Assembly: GCA_938016265.1 (NCBI GenBank)
Contig: CALLWB010000041.1
Span: 24,351 to 88,350 of the forward strand
Source: an uncultured Saprospiraceae bacterium
GTDB taxonomy: Bacteria; Bacteroidota; Bacteroidia; Chitinophagales; Saprospiraceae
Reading direction: 5' to 3'
DNA: 64,000 nt
The position numbers and the translations under genes are program-made. The notes under the pieces are model-generated. The model saw only the letters and a program-made list of their open reading frames with translations, was not told the DNA's origin and searched no databases. Below are positions 38,783-47,339 of this stretch, in pieces; the first letter of the stretch is position 1; every line of letters starts with the position of its first letter.

Positions 38783-39793
38783 TTAGCTCTCAAAGCCGGT
38801 TACCCCTTGTACTGTGGTATACTTTAATGTTAATTTTTTATCCGGATTTAACTGTTTCCAAGCGGATTGAACCATCAAAGTTGCTTCATGAAATCCACAG
38901 AGAATCAGTTTTAATTTTCCCGGGTACGTGTTAATATCACCTATGGCAAAAATGCCTGGAATATTTGTTCTGTAATCAAAAGTATCTACTTCGATCGCAT
39001 TTTTGTCAATGTTCAAACCCCATTCTGCAATTGGGCCTAGCTTCGGAGAAAGTCCAAAAAGAGGAACAAAGTGATCTGTTTTCTGTGTTTTTTCTCCTTC
39101 CGTCTTTGTTTTAATAACCACGTTTTCCAACTTTCCGTTCCCTCCAAGGCCAACGACCTGCGCTTCGGTGATTAATGTGATTTTTTTAGCTTCCGCTAAT
39201 TGCATTACTTTTTCTACAGAATCCGGTGCGCCTCTAAACTGTTTCCTTCTGTGCACGAGCATAACCTCTTCAGCAATTTCCTCCAAGAAAATTGTCCAAT
39301 CCAATGCGGAGTCCCCTCCCCCAGCAATAACTACTTTTTTGTCTCTATAAAACTCTGGATCTTTTATGATGTATTCCACGCCTTTTCTTTCGAAGTCTGC
39401 AATATTTACAATGGGCGGTTTTCTAGGTTCGAAGCAGCCAAGGCCTCCCGCAATCGCAATAACAGGTGCTATATGCTCCGTCCCTAAATTAGTTGTCACT
39501 TTGAACCTTCCGTCCTCCAATTTTTCAATCGTTTCGGTACGTTCGCCTAGAGTAAATCCTGGTTTGAATGGGGCCGCTTGTTCCAACAGATTTTTCACCA
39601 AATCTCCAGCGAGGATATCGGGAAGTCCCGGAATATCATAAATAGGTTTTTTGGGATAAATTTCTGTGAGTTGGCCTCCTGGTTGAGGTAAGGTGTCAAT
39701 TAAGTGGCAGCGCAATTGTACTAATCCTGCCTCAAAGACAGTAAACAATCCACAAGGTCCCGCACCAATTATGAGAATATCAGTTTCGATCAT
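38783..39793 (-). CDS. ferredoxin-NADP+ reductase, thioredoxin-reductase-like type
   Basis: The 336-residue flavoprotein begins TDILIIGAGPCGLFTVFEAG (FAD-binding GxGxxG). It has PQPGGQLTEIYPKKPIYDIP, a second dinucleotide motif VVIAGGGDSALDWTIFL (about 158-174) for NADPH, and GIFAIGDINTYPGKLKLI near the C-terminus. It lacks the CxxC of true thioredoxin reductases, which is the hallmark of the TrxR-like FNRs (YumC type). It transfers electrons between NADPH and ferredoxin. The directly linked ferredoxin gene supports this. Confidence 0.94.
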   Translation of the reverse strand: MIETDILIIGAGPCGLFTVFEAGLVQLRCHLIDTLPQPGGQLTEIYPKKPIYDIPGLPDILAGDLVKNLLEQAAPFKPGFTLGERTETIEKLEDGRFKVTTNLGTEHIAPVIAIAGGLGCFEPRKPPIVNIADFERKGVEYIIKDPEFYRDKKVVIAGGGDSALDWTIFLEEIAEEVMLVHRRKQFRGAPDSVEKVMQLAEAKKITLITEAQVVGLGGNGKLENVVIKTKTEGEKTQKTDHFVPLFGLSPKLGPIAEWGLNIDKNAIEVDTFDYRTNIPGIFAIGDINTYPGKLKLILCGFHEATLMVQSAWKQLNPDKKLTLKYTTVQGVTGFES

Positions 39794-39957
39794 TCGTTTT
39801 CAAAATTTGTGCAAAATTCGGAAAATTAACCGTAGATAGCAAGTCTCACGGTATTTATATTTATTGCTTGGTTGGTCTTTTGGGAATTGATCGCTCAGTG
39901 TGGTGACATTGAGTGCAATTAAGTGTTAAGACCTTAGGGACAAATCGTGAATTGTCT

Positions 39958-40917
39958 CTACGATTTTCTTTTGATGGCTCGTTTTGCAGCGGCGACAATG
40001 TCCGATGCGCTTAGGCCATATTTCGCTAATAGATCTGCTGGTTTTCCGCTTTCACCAAATGAATCGTTAACTGCTACTAATTCCATTGGGGTGGGTTGGT
40101 GTCGTCCAAGGACTTGCGCAACACTGTCCCCGAGGCCTCCGTTCATTTGATGTTCTTCAGCAGTGACCACACATCCCGTTTTCTTGGCAGAAGCAATGAT
40201 TGCAGCTTCGTCTAGTGGTTTGATCGTGTGAATATTGATCAATTCGCAGCTGATTCCTTCCGCAGCGAGTTCCTTTGCAGCTTCGACAGATGTCCAAACT
40301 AAATGCCCCGTAGAGAAAATCGTGACGTCCGTTCCTTCGCTCAACAACAGCGCTTTTCCAATTTCGAATTTTTGGTTTTCAGGTGTGAATACTGGCCAAC
40401 CTGGGCGACCAAATCGCAGATAAACAGGACCATCGTGATCAGCAATCGCTATGGTTGCCGCTTTTGTTTGGTTGTAATCACAAGGATTGATGACCGTCAT
40501 TCCTGGCAACATTTTCATCATTCCAACATCTTCCAGTATCTGATGCGTGGCACCATCTTCTCCTAGAGTAAGACCAGCATGTGAAGCACAGATTTTTACA
40601 TTCTTATGTGAGTAGGCAATAGACTGGCGGATTTGATCATAAACTCTGCCCGTTGAAAAGTTAGCAAACGTGCCTGTGAAGGGTATTTTGCCTCCAATGG
40701 CTAAACCTGCGGCGATACCCATCATATTTGCCTCCGCAATGCCTACTTGTATGAATCGATCAGGATTATCATCAATAAATGCTTGCATTTTTAGAGATCC
40801 AACGAGATCTGCACATAAGGCAACTACCTCTGGATTCGTTTTGCCTAGTTGGTGAAGACCTGCTCCAAATCCATCTCTTGTTGATTTTTTTCCTGTGCTT
40901 ACTATATTTTCTAACAT
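39958..40917 (-). CDS. transketolase, C-terminal section
   Basis: The 319-residue protein corresponds to the Pyr and C-terminal domains of transketolase. It shows EANMMGIAAGLAIGGKIPFT with the conserved catalytic Glu, TGRVYDQIRQSIAYSHKNVK, and GEDGATHQILEDVGMMKMLP. Together with the partner encoded just upstream, which carries the thiamin diphosphate-binding part, it makes the two-subunit transketolase of the non-oxidative pentose phosphate pathway. The two genes are 39 bp apart and should be co-transcribed. The length is typical of the split form. Confidence 0.94.
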   Translation of the reverse strand: MLENIVSTGKKSTRDGFGAGLHQLGKTNPEVVALCADLVGSLKMQAFIDDNPDRFIQVGIAEANMMGIAAGLAIGGKIPFTGTFANFSTGRVYDQIRQSIAYSHKNVKICASHAGLTLGEDGATHQILEDVGMMKMLPGMTVINPCDYNQTKAATIAIADHDGPVYLRFGRPGWPVFTPENQKFEIGKALLLSEGTDVTIFSTGHLVWTSVEAAKELAAEGISCELINIHTIKPLDEAAIIASAKKTGCVVTAEEHQMNGGLGDSVAQVLGRHQPTPMELVAVNDSFGESGKPADLLAKYGLSASDIVAAAKRAIKRKS

Positions 40918-40956
40918 GTTGTGGTGTCCTTGATTGGTGATGAAAATTTGGATTTC

Positions 40957-41799
40957 CTAATAGTCTCCTAGGGTTTCTTTTAATTGATCTAGTGCGCGTT
41001 GTGCAAGCTCATCATTGGGTGGCTTTCCATGCCATTTATGTGTGCCTTGCATGTAGTCTACTCCGTAGCCCATCTCGGTTTTCATTAGAATGACGATAGG
41101 TTTGCCATTTCCTGTTTTTGTTTTAGCTTCTGCGAGGGTGTCAATTACATCTTTGACGTTGTTGCCATTCATGTGCATTACTTCCCAATCAAAAGCCAAC
41201 CATTTGGCTTCTAAATCGCCCAGCGACATAACCTCTTTGGTTGGACCATCGATTTGTTGACGATTCCAATCTACGGTGACTATTAGATTGTCTACTTTGT
41301 GGTGTGGGGCAAACATTGCTGCTTCCCAAATTTGTCCTTCTTGCAATTCTCCATCTCCAGTTAATGCATAAACTATTTTTGGATCGCCATTCATTTTTTT
41401 GGAAAGAGCCGCTCCTATTGCAACAGACAATCCCTGACCAAGTGATCCTGACGCGACTCGAATACCAGGAAGTCCTTCATGCGTTGCGGGATGCCCCTGC
41501 AGTCGGGAGTCAATGTGTCTAAATGTGGCCAGTTCTGAAACTTCAAAATATCCGCTTCGTGCCAATACCGAGTACCATACCGGTGAAATATGACCATTCG
41601 AAAGAAAAAACATGTCTTCATTTTTTCCATCCATATTAAATGAATTGTTGTGGTCCATTACTTCAAAATACAATGCCGTGAAAAACTCTGTGCACCCTAA
41701 AGACCCTCCAGGGTGACCGCTTTGACAGGCATGAACCATTCTAATAATGTCTCGCCTAACCTGCGATGTAATTTGTTCAAGTTTTTCAATATTTGCCAT
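40957..41799 (-). CDS. transketolase, N-terminal (ThDP-binding) section
   Basis: The 280-residue protein has the thiamin-diphosphate motif ALTGDGELQEGQIWEAAMFA (GDG...N-type, about 140-160) and DWNRQQIDGP. It also has the early GHPGGSLGCTEFFTALYF and RLQGHPATHEGLPGIRVASG. It forms the active transketolase with the product of the next gene. A minus-strand -7-like TACCTTTG lies about 30 bp upstream (41829-41836), indicating that transcription of both halves starts here. Confidence 0.94.
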   Translation of the reverse strand: MANIEKLEQITSQVRRDIIRMVHACQSGHPGGSLGCTEFFTALYFEVMDHNNSFNMDGKNEDMFFLSNGHISPVWYSVLARSGYFEVSELATFRHIDSRLQGHPATHEGLPGIRVASGSLGQGLSVAIGAALSKKMNGDPKIVYALTGDGELQEGQIWEAAMFAPHHKVDNLIVTVDWNRQQIDGPTKEVMSLGDLEAKWLAFDWEVMHMNGNNVKDVIDTLAEAKTKTGNGKPIVILMKTEMGYGVDYMQGTHKWHGKPPNDELAQRALDQLKETLGDY

Positions 41800-41828
41800 T
41801 CGTATTTCTTTTATTTATAATGATTTGG

Positions 41829-41836
41829 CAAAGGTA
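41829..41836 (-). promoter_or_regulatory. -7 element of the transketolase operon
   Basis: TACCTTTG on the minus strand fits TAnnTTTG, 29 bp before the ATG. No clear -33 TTTG was found. Confidence 0.4.
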
Positions 41837-41932
41837 AGGAAATGGTTTGGCGGATGGAAATTGATTTTTTAGGATTGGGGATTAGTGTTAGTAAGTCTAC
41901 AACTACCGCTGAATTATGCAGTTTTAAAATTA

Positions 41933-42997
41933 CTACACTTTAAAATCTAATAGAAAATCCTTGATGGAAGACCGAAACTTATCGCCCTCATTAAAATGAA
42001 AATTTACTTCAATAGGCAAAACAAAAACGGGTAATTTATTTTCAAGGAGATACTCCCGATGCAAGTCAAGCCTTACGGCATCTTTTTCTGTAGTAATGAT
42101 GACCTTTTTGTTGCTAGAGATATCTGTGAATCTGCCCTTGATACGCCCGACATCAGAGTTACTAAAAAAGTGGTGATCGGCAAACTCCATATTATGAATT
42201 GCATTGCAGACCGTCTCCAAATAATCTACCAAATACTCAGGTTTAGCAATCCCAGAAACCAATAGGACATCCAGATCTTCAGAAAGTGCAAAGCGTTGAC
42301 TTCCGTTGAATAGATAATAAGGGTGGCCATACCGATAGTAAGAAAAGAAAATTTCTTGATGGTCAAGTAGGTTGACTTCCTCAATAAATTCTGCTCGATC
42401 TTGTTCTGTAAAAATGACGGGGCACTTACTCGCTACAATTATGTCTGCTCTTTTATAACTGCTTCGCAGGTCGCGCAATCTCCCGGATGGCAGTGGGTAG
42501 TCCCTCATGAAGGGATAGGCGTATTCTGTCAGTAGAATATTCATGCCTGCCTCTAAGGCCTGGTGTTGAAAAGCGTCGTCCAGTAAGACTGCTTGGAGTC
42601 TGGGTTGGTGCATTAGCATTTTGGGGATGGCGAACGTTCGATCTTCTGAAACCGCCACCATAACATCCCTGTATTTTCTCTTGAACTGTATGGGCTCGTC
42701 TCCAACTTCTGCAGCATTATTGCCTGCCTCGACTACCAAAAATCCAGGTATCTTTCTTTTATAGCCGCGGCTTAAGGTCGCCACTTTTATGTATTGCCTT
42801 AAATACCGTATTAAAAACTCAACATGTGGCGTTTTGCCCGCTCCCCCAATAGTGAGGTTGCCAATACAAATCGTAGGAATATCAAATTTTGTGCTTTGCA
42901 GCAATCCATATTTGTAGGCAAGATTATTTATGTAGACACCAATTCCGTAAAGGATGGATAAAGGTGCTAATATTATTTTGAGAATGGTCTCCCGCAA
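41933..42997 (-). CDS. lpxK: tetraacyldisaccharide 4'-kinase
   Basis: LpxK phosphorylates the 4' position of the lipid A precursor at the inner membrane. The 354-residue protein has an N-terminal membrane-associated helix, the P-loop ICIGNLTIGGAGKTPHVEFL (about 43-62), VATLSRGYKRK, and LLDDAFQHQALEAGMNILLT (the DDxFQH motif of the family, about 138-157). Length and order of motifs fit. It is transcribed alone or with the genes to its left; the presence of lpxK shows that the organism makes lipid A. Confidence 0.95.
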   Translation of the reverse strand: MRETILKIILAPLSILYGIGVYINNLAYKYGLLQSTKFDIPTICIGNLTIGGAGKTPHVEFLIRYLRQYIKVATLSRGYKRKIPGFLVVEAGNNAAEVGDEPIQFKRKYRDVMVAVSEDRTFAIPKMLMHQPRLQAVLLDDAFQHQALEAGMNILLTEYAYPFMRDYPLPSGRLRDLRSSYKRADIIVASKCPVIFTEQDRAEFIEEVNLLDHQEIFFSYYRYGHPYYLFNGSQRFALSEDLDVLLVSGIAKPEYLVDYLETVCNAIHNMEFADHHFFSNSDVGRIKGRFTDISSNKKVIITTEKDAVRLDLHREYLLENKLPVFVLPIEVNFHFNEGDKFRSSIKDFLLDFKV

Positions 42998-43106
42998 ATC
43001 TTCACTAATTTAATGTAGCAATAAAATTAAACAACTTTTTAGTAGTATTGCTTATTAAACACAGATTTGTCATTAGAGTTTAACTTTGGGCCAAGAACAC
43101 GATGCA

Positions 43107-43139
43107 ATAAAAAAGCGCCTCCTGAGTACAGAAGGCGCT
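43107..43139 (-). terminator. terminator of the 300-aa T9SS cargo gene
   Basis: On the minus strand AGCGCCTTCTG and the near-exact complement CAGGAGGCGCT pair around TACT and run into T6. Confidence 0.88.
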
Positions 43140-43167
43140 GATATATTTACGTTATGTTATGTGTCCG

Positions 43168-44070
43168 TTACAACTTTACTAGCTTGGCTGTTTCAGCGTC
43201 AACAGAAATTTGATACACGCCTGCAGGCATATCTTTTAAATTTACATCTAGTGTGTTTGCACCTTTAGTAAGTTCCCATTGTTGATTAAGTACTTGACGG
43301 CCGGCAACATCAATCACATTGACTCTTGCTGTTCTGTCATTTGTTGCAGTGTAAGTGATTTGAGTGATGCTACTTGTTGGGTTAGGAGCCAACTGTAAAC
43401 CAGCAGATACTTCTGGAGTGATCTCCTCGCTTAGATCGTTCCATAATTCTGAAATTTGTCCTTCTGTCAAAACAACAGGAGAAGAAATTTGAGTGGCAGG
43501 ATCTAGCGTGAAAACTTTAGTAGAAAGTCCTGAAGTGTTAATCTTCCAGTTCATTTTTACATCATCAACAGAACCAACAAGACCGCTAACGCTAAATCTT
43601 CCAAGTTTGTGAGTGGATGCTTGTCCGTCGATTCTTGCTACTCTTTGTTCCAATGTTGCAAGATCGCCAGGAGAAAGTCCGTTTAGGTTGATAACCAGCA
43701 TGCCATCTACAATAGTGGTAGTTGTTGCATCAAAATATGCTTTTTGAACATTCAACTGAGTGCTCATGTCATTAGGGTTCAGCAAGTTGGAAGAAACTAA
43801 CTGTGTAAATCCTTTTTGGAATCCTGCATTTTGAGCAGCAACTTTTGAGAATTGTGGATTTTCAAAAAGATCATTATTTATAGTTAGCACAAAATCTGCA
43901 TTTCCTAAAAACAAATCTCCATCTGTTTCGGCAGTAGTGTGTAGGTACAAATCAAACTCGAGTAGGTCATTGGTCTTCGAAAGATTCTCTACTGTAACGG
44001 TTGCTTCGACACTTGCGAAAGCTATTGCAGAGAAAAAAAGACACGCTAGAAAAGTGATTACGGTTCTCAT
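43168..44070 (-). CDS. T9SS-exported protein with cohesin-like N-terminal part
   Basis: The 300-residue protein has a signal peptide (ITFLACLFFSAIAFASVEA), a beta-rich middle part (about 25-200; VTVENLSKTNDLLEFDLYLH and VDGMLVINLNGLSPGD) that recalls cohesin or fibronectin-like modules of exported Bacteroidota proteins, and a type A T9SS tail from about residue 228 (LAPNPTSSITQITYTATN, then NVIDVAGRQVLNQ and AGVYQISVDA). I do not recognise a catalytic motif, so a structural or binding role at the surface is likely. It has its own terminator. Confidence 0.83.
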   Translation of the reverse strand: MRTVITFLACLFFSAIAFASVEATVTVENLSKTNDLLEFDLYLHTTAETDGDLFLGNADFVLTINNDLFENPQFSKVAAQNAGFQKGFTQLVSSNLLNPNDMSTQLNVQKAYFDATTTTIVDGMLVINLNGLSPGDLATLEQRVARIDGQASTHKLGRFSVSGLVGSVDDVKMNWKINTSGLSTKVFTLDPATQISSPVVLTEGQISELWNDLSEEITPEVSAGLQLAPNPTSSITQITYTATNDRTARVNVIDVAGRQVLNQQWELTKGANTLDVNLKDMPAGVYQISVDAETAKLVKL

Positions 44071-44537
44071 TTTTTTTCTTTTTTAATTGTTCATTATTTA
44101 ATACTAATATACGATTTTAACCCTAAAAAAACAGGGGATTTCAAAATATAAACAGATATTTATTTTACACCTGTTTAATAATTATCAACTGTTGCACAAT
44201 GAAGTACAGCTTTGTTATTACTATATACTTAAAGGGGGGAGAAACGTTACCTTTTGGTTAGCACTTTTTTCAGAATTCTATATTTATTCAAAAAAATAAA
44301 ACAAATATCCGTTTGTGCGCATGTTCAATAAGCTCATTTGAAATTGCTTATAATCAAATGTACCGCTTTTATCATGAAAAACAAAAACCGAATATACGAA
44401 ATGGCCTATCTGCTTTACGAAGCGTAACAAACAAAATTGTTGGTGATAACATTGCAGCAATTTGGGTCATTATTTATTATATTTCTATCTTCACAAGCAA
44501 CATAAAGCGCAAATAACTGCTTAAAATAAATCATTGA
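44071..44537. other. 467-bp region without a convincing gene
   Basis: AT-rich divergent promoter region between the T9SS cargo gene and the carbonic anhydrase-like gene. A 67-codon plus-strand ORF at 44313-44516 has no recognisable features or good start. No strong hairpin or promoter pair was found. Confidence 0.5.
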
Positions 44538-45050
44538 ATGCCAACAATTAAGACAGTAAACGGAAATACACCACAAACCAGAGAAGACACTTTTTTAGCC
44601 GACAATTGTACGTTGATTGGAGATATTCAAATGGGAGCGAATTGCAGCGTTTGGTTCAATACCGTTGTCCGTGCTGATGTAAATGCCATACGAATTGGGG
44701 ATAATGTGAATATACAAGATGGTGCCGTTATTCATTGTACGTATCAAAAGGCAGCGACTACGATCGGCAATAATGTTTCGATTGGCCACAATGCGATTGT
44801 ACATGGGTGTACGATTAAGGATAATGTTTTGGTGGGAATGGGTGCTATTGTGATGGATAATGCAGTCCTTGAGTCAAACTGCTTAATTGCTGCGGGGGCT
44901 GTCGTTTTGGAAAATACAATTGTGGAGTCTGGGTGCATTTATGCCGGAGTACCAGCCAAAAAAGTAAAAACACTTGATCCAGAGCAACTAAAAAACCTCG
45001 TAGAGAAAACCGCAAAAAACTACATTCACTATTCCTCTTGGTTTAAGTAG
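44538..45050 (+). CDS. gamma-carbonic anhydrase-like hexapeptide-repeat protein
   Basis: The 170-residue protein forms a left-handed beta-helix made of hexapeptide repeats (ANCSVWFNTVVRADVNAIRI, GDNVNIQDGAVIHC, GNNVSIGHNAIVHGCTIKDN). Three His positions (GAVIHC, IGHNAIVHG) correspond to the zinc ligands of gamma-carbonic anhydrases of the CaiE/YrdA/PaaY type. Members are trimers; some hydrate CO2, while for others the activity is unknown. The end VPAKKVKTL is usual. It is convergent with the mannose-1-phosphate guanylyltransferase gene, ending 6 bp from it. Confidence 0.92.
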   Translation: MPTIKTVNGNTPQTREDTFLADNCTLIGDIQMGANCSVWFNTVVRADVNAIRIGDNVNIQDGAVIHCTYQKAATTIGNNVSIGHNAIVHGCTIKDNVLVGMGAIVMDNAVLESNCLIAAGAVVLENTIVESGCIYAGVPAKKVKTLDPEQLKNLVEKTAKNYIHYSSWFK

Positions 45051-45056
45051 CCTGAT

Positions 45057-46133
45057 TTATAAGTATTGACTTCCCTTTTTCTCTCGAATCTCTTTTGTTA
45101 TGCTTTTGATTTCCTGTTCTTTTGATTTTGGAAAAACAAGCAGGACGTCTTCTTCATCGACAATGATATAGTCTTCTAAGTCTTTCAGTACTACTAGCTT
45201 TTCTTTCGGTACTCTTATCAAACAATTGCTGGTATTGTAGGTCATCACATTTTCGCCTGTTATTACGTTTTGATGGTGGTCTTTTTCTGCTTCTATGTGA
45301 AGTGAATTCCAGGTTCCAAGGTCGGACCATCCAAATTCTGCTGGTATGGTGAAAACATTTTCTGCGGATTCCATGATCGCAAAATCTATCGATATTTTGG
45401 GTGTTGTTGGATATACCTTGTCAATGATCCTTTGTTCGTTTTCCGTATTCAATTGGTCATGAATCCCTTCGAAGATATCAAAAATCTCTCTGGCGTGTTT
45501 TCGAAATGCGGCAATAATATTATTAACATTCCAAATAAAAATCCCTGCATTCCATAGATACTCTCCACTCTCTACAAATTGTTTTGCGTTGGAGAGGTCA
45601 GGTTTTTCGGTAAACTTTTTTACTTTATGAATGCCGTTTTCTCCTTGTGCTTCAAAATTTATGTAGCCGTAGCCAGTGTCCGGTCTTGATGGCTGAATAC
45701 CAAGAGTAACCAAAACATCATTAACAGAAGTGAAATCAATCGCTTTTTCGAGATAACCAACAAATTCGTCTTCTTTTAAAATAACATGATCTGAAGGCGC
45801 TACGATGAAATTGGCGTTAGGGTTGATTTCTCTTAATTTGAAGGCGGTATATGCAACACACGGTCCTGTATTGTTCCTCGATGGTTCGCATAGTATTTGA
45901 TCGTATCCAATCTCTGGCAAATGTTCTTTTACTAGGTCACGATACATTTTATTCGTTACAATGTAAATATTCTCCTTAGGACACAACTTTAAAAATCGTT
46001 CGAAAGTCAGCCTGATCAACGATTTACCGACGCCTAGAATATCTAGAAATTGTTTTGGTCTTGATTCTCTACTTCCAGGCCAAAATCTACTGCCTACCCC
46101 TCCTGCCATGATGGCAACATATGTATTACTCAT
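45057..46133 (-). CDS. manC: mannose-1-phosphate guanylyltransferase
   Basis: This enzyme makes GDP-mannose from GTP and mannose-1-phosphate for surface glycans. The 358-residue protein has the nucleotidyltransferase start MAGGVGSRFWPGSRESRPKQ (residues 9-28), the FIVAPSDHVI metal/nucleotide loop, GYGYINFEAQ, the substrate motif FTEKPDLSNA, and LWNAGIFIWN. It lacks a fused C-terminal phosphomannose isomerase domain, so it is the short, single-function form. The gene name manC is by family. Confidence 0.93.
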   Translation of the reverse strand: MSNTYVAIMAGGVGSRFWPGSRESRPKQFLDILGVGKSLIRLTFERFLKLCPKENIYIVTNKMYRDLVKEHLPEIGYDQILCEPSRNNTGPCVAYTAFKLREINPNANFIVAPSDHVILKEDEFVGYLEKAIDFTSVNDVLVTLGIQPSRPDTGYGYINFEAQGENGIHKVKKFTEKPDLSNAKQFVESGEYLWNAGIFIWNVNNIIAAFRKHAREIFDIFEGIHDQLNTENEQRIIDKVYPTTPKISIDFAIMESAENVFTIPAEFGWSDLGTWNSLHIEAEKDHHQNVITGENVMTYNTSNCLIRVPKEKLVVLKDLEDYIIVDEEDVLLVFPKSKEQEIKSITKEIREKKGSQYL

Positions 46134-46247
46134 AGTGATTGTATTAATCTGCGAAATTATGAATTTTTAATGAGAAGTTGGTGGTCGATTGAGATAATAT
46201 CAATTGCCCTTGTTTGTCCTATTTAAGCAGTGGGGAAGGAAATCAAA

Positions 46248-47129
46248 TTACAGGTTGTCTAAAAAGTCAACTGTTTCTTTGAAGCTGCTCAAAATGACTC
46301 CATTTTTAGGCAATTTGTATGGCTGTTTAAGCATTTGGTAACCTGAAAAAATAACTTTACTTTTTACAAAAATTTTAGTGAGTTTATTCACAAAACATTG
46401 ACAGGTTTCCTTAAACACATTATTATTGACCATTGTATAGAGAAAATCTGGCTGATGAACCAATAAAACTGTTTTGAGATCATCGCAGGAAACATCGCAA
46501 CCAAGATAGATGACTTTGTGCTTTCTCGCCCGAAGTAAATAATGCAGGTATAAAAGGCTTAACTCCTGAGTTTCTCCCTCTGGCATAAAGATCAAAAATG
46601 TTTTTCCATCTTCTTTATAATTGCCGCAAAGTTTGTCAATTTCTGCCTGGATTTTTCTCCTGATCAGACAAGAGATAAACTGTTCGTGTAGTGGCGTAAC
46701 CGATCCTGTAAGCCATAAAACATTGAGTTTATCAAGAAAAGGGTTGATCACCTCATTCATAGTATGTTCAAAGCCCAGCTGCTGGATATTTGTCGCGACA
46801 ATTCGATTAAACATATACTCATCCATGTCGATCATTGACAAGGTCAGCGCGTCTAGTTGATTGCCATGTTCAAAATTGACCACAGACAATGCAGAAACCT
46901 GCTTTGCCATTTCCTTTTCGGTCATTTTTGCAATTTTGGAAATTTTAACTCCGTTTTTGTTGAGCAACGCAACATTAAGTAAACACTTCAGGTGTTCGTC
47001 TGAATAATACCGGATGTTCGTCTCCGTTCGGCTAGGCGTCACAATGTTATATCGTTGTTCCCATACCCGAAGTGTATGTGCTTTGATGCCAGAAAGCTGC
47101 TCAAGATCTTTTATGGAATAAATTGCCAA
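46248..47129 (-). CDS. MerR-type regulator with degenerate B12-binding (CarH-like) domain
   Basis: The 293-residue protein begins with a MerR winged helix-turn-helix (YSIKDLEQLSGIKAHTLRVW, residues 4-23, with EQRYNIVTPSRT following). A helical bundle and a Rossmann-like domain follow, as in CarH/LitR photoreceptors. The CarH W-x9-EH motif reads W139-x9-E149-Q150, and the ExHxxG cobalamin motif reads EGETQELS, with Gln188 instead of the cobalt-binding His. The other fold elements (KVIYLGCDVSCDDL) are kept. It therefore probably does not bind adenosylcobalamin and may sense something else. The target is unknown. Confidence 0.88.
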   Translation of the reverse strand: MAIYSIKDLEQLSGIKAHTLRVWEQRYNIVTPSRTETNIRYYSDEHLKCLLNVALLNKNGVKISKIAKMTEKEMAKQVSALSVVNFEHGNQLDALTLSMIDMDEYMFNRIVATNIQQLGFEHTMNEVINPFLDKLNVLWLTGSVTPLHEQFISCLIRRKIQAEIDKLCGNYKEDGKTFLIFMPEGETQELSLLYLHYLLRARKHKVIYLGCDVSCDDLKTVLLVHQPDFLYTMVNNNVFKETCQCFVNKLTKIFVKSKVIFSGYQMLKQPYKLPKNGVILSSFKETVDFLDNL

Positions 47130-47203
47130 AAATGTCGCGTTTTTAGTATTCGTATTAAAAATAGACCGTAGCTGAATCTATCTTTAGCAGTCTAAACAGC
47201 TTT

Positions 47204-47264
47204 TTATTGAAAAAAGTTGATAATTTCTAAAAATTTTGTTGAAAGATTTATCTTTTTTCAATAA
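47204..47264. repeat. 13-bp inverted repeat between metF and the MerR-type gene
   Basis: TTATTGAAAAAAG (47204-47216) and CTTTTTTCAATAA (47252-47264) are exact inverted copies 35 bp apart, about 75 bp upstream of the regulator start and just after metF. It could be a weak terminator for metF or a binding site. Confidence 0.45.
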
Positions 47265-47339
47265 GTCTGCCGCTGCGATTATAAAAATAACAATTTCTAG
47301 AGACTTTTGGCTTTTAAGGACTTAAAAGGATGATTTTGA

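Noticed and set aside
39936..39957. Hairpin GAGACAA/TTGTCCC after the transketolase gene
   Set aside because: Weak stem and no T-run, so not called as a terminator.
44313..44516. 67-codon plus-strand ORF before the carbonic anhydrase-like gene
   Set aside because: No signal, no domain, no ribosome-binding site and AT-driven composition; probably chance.
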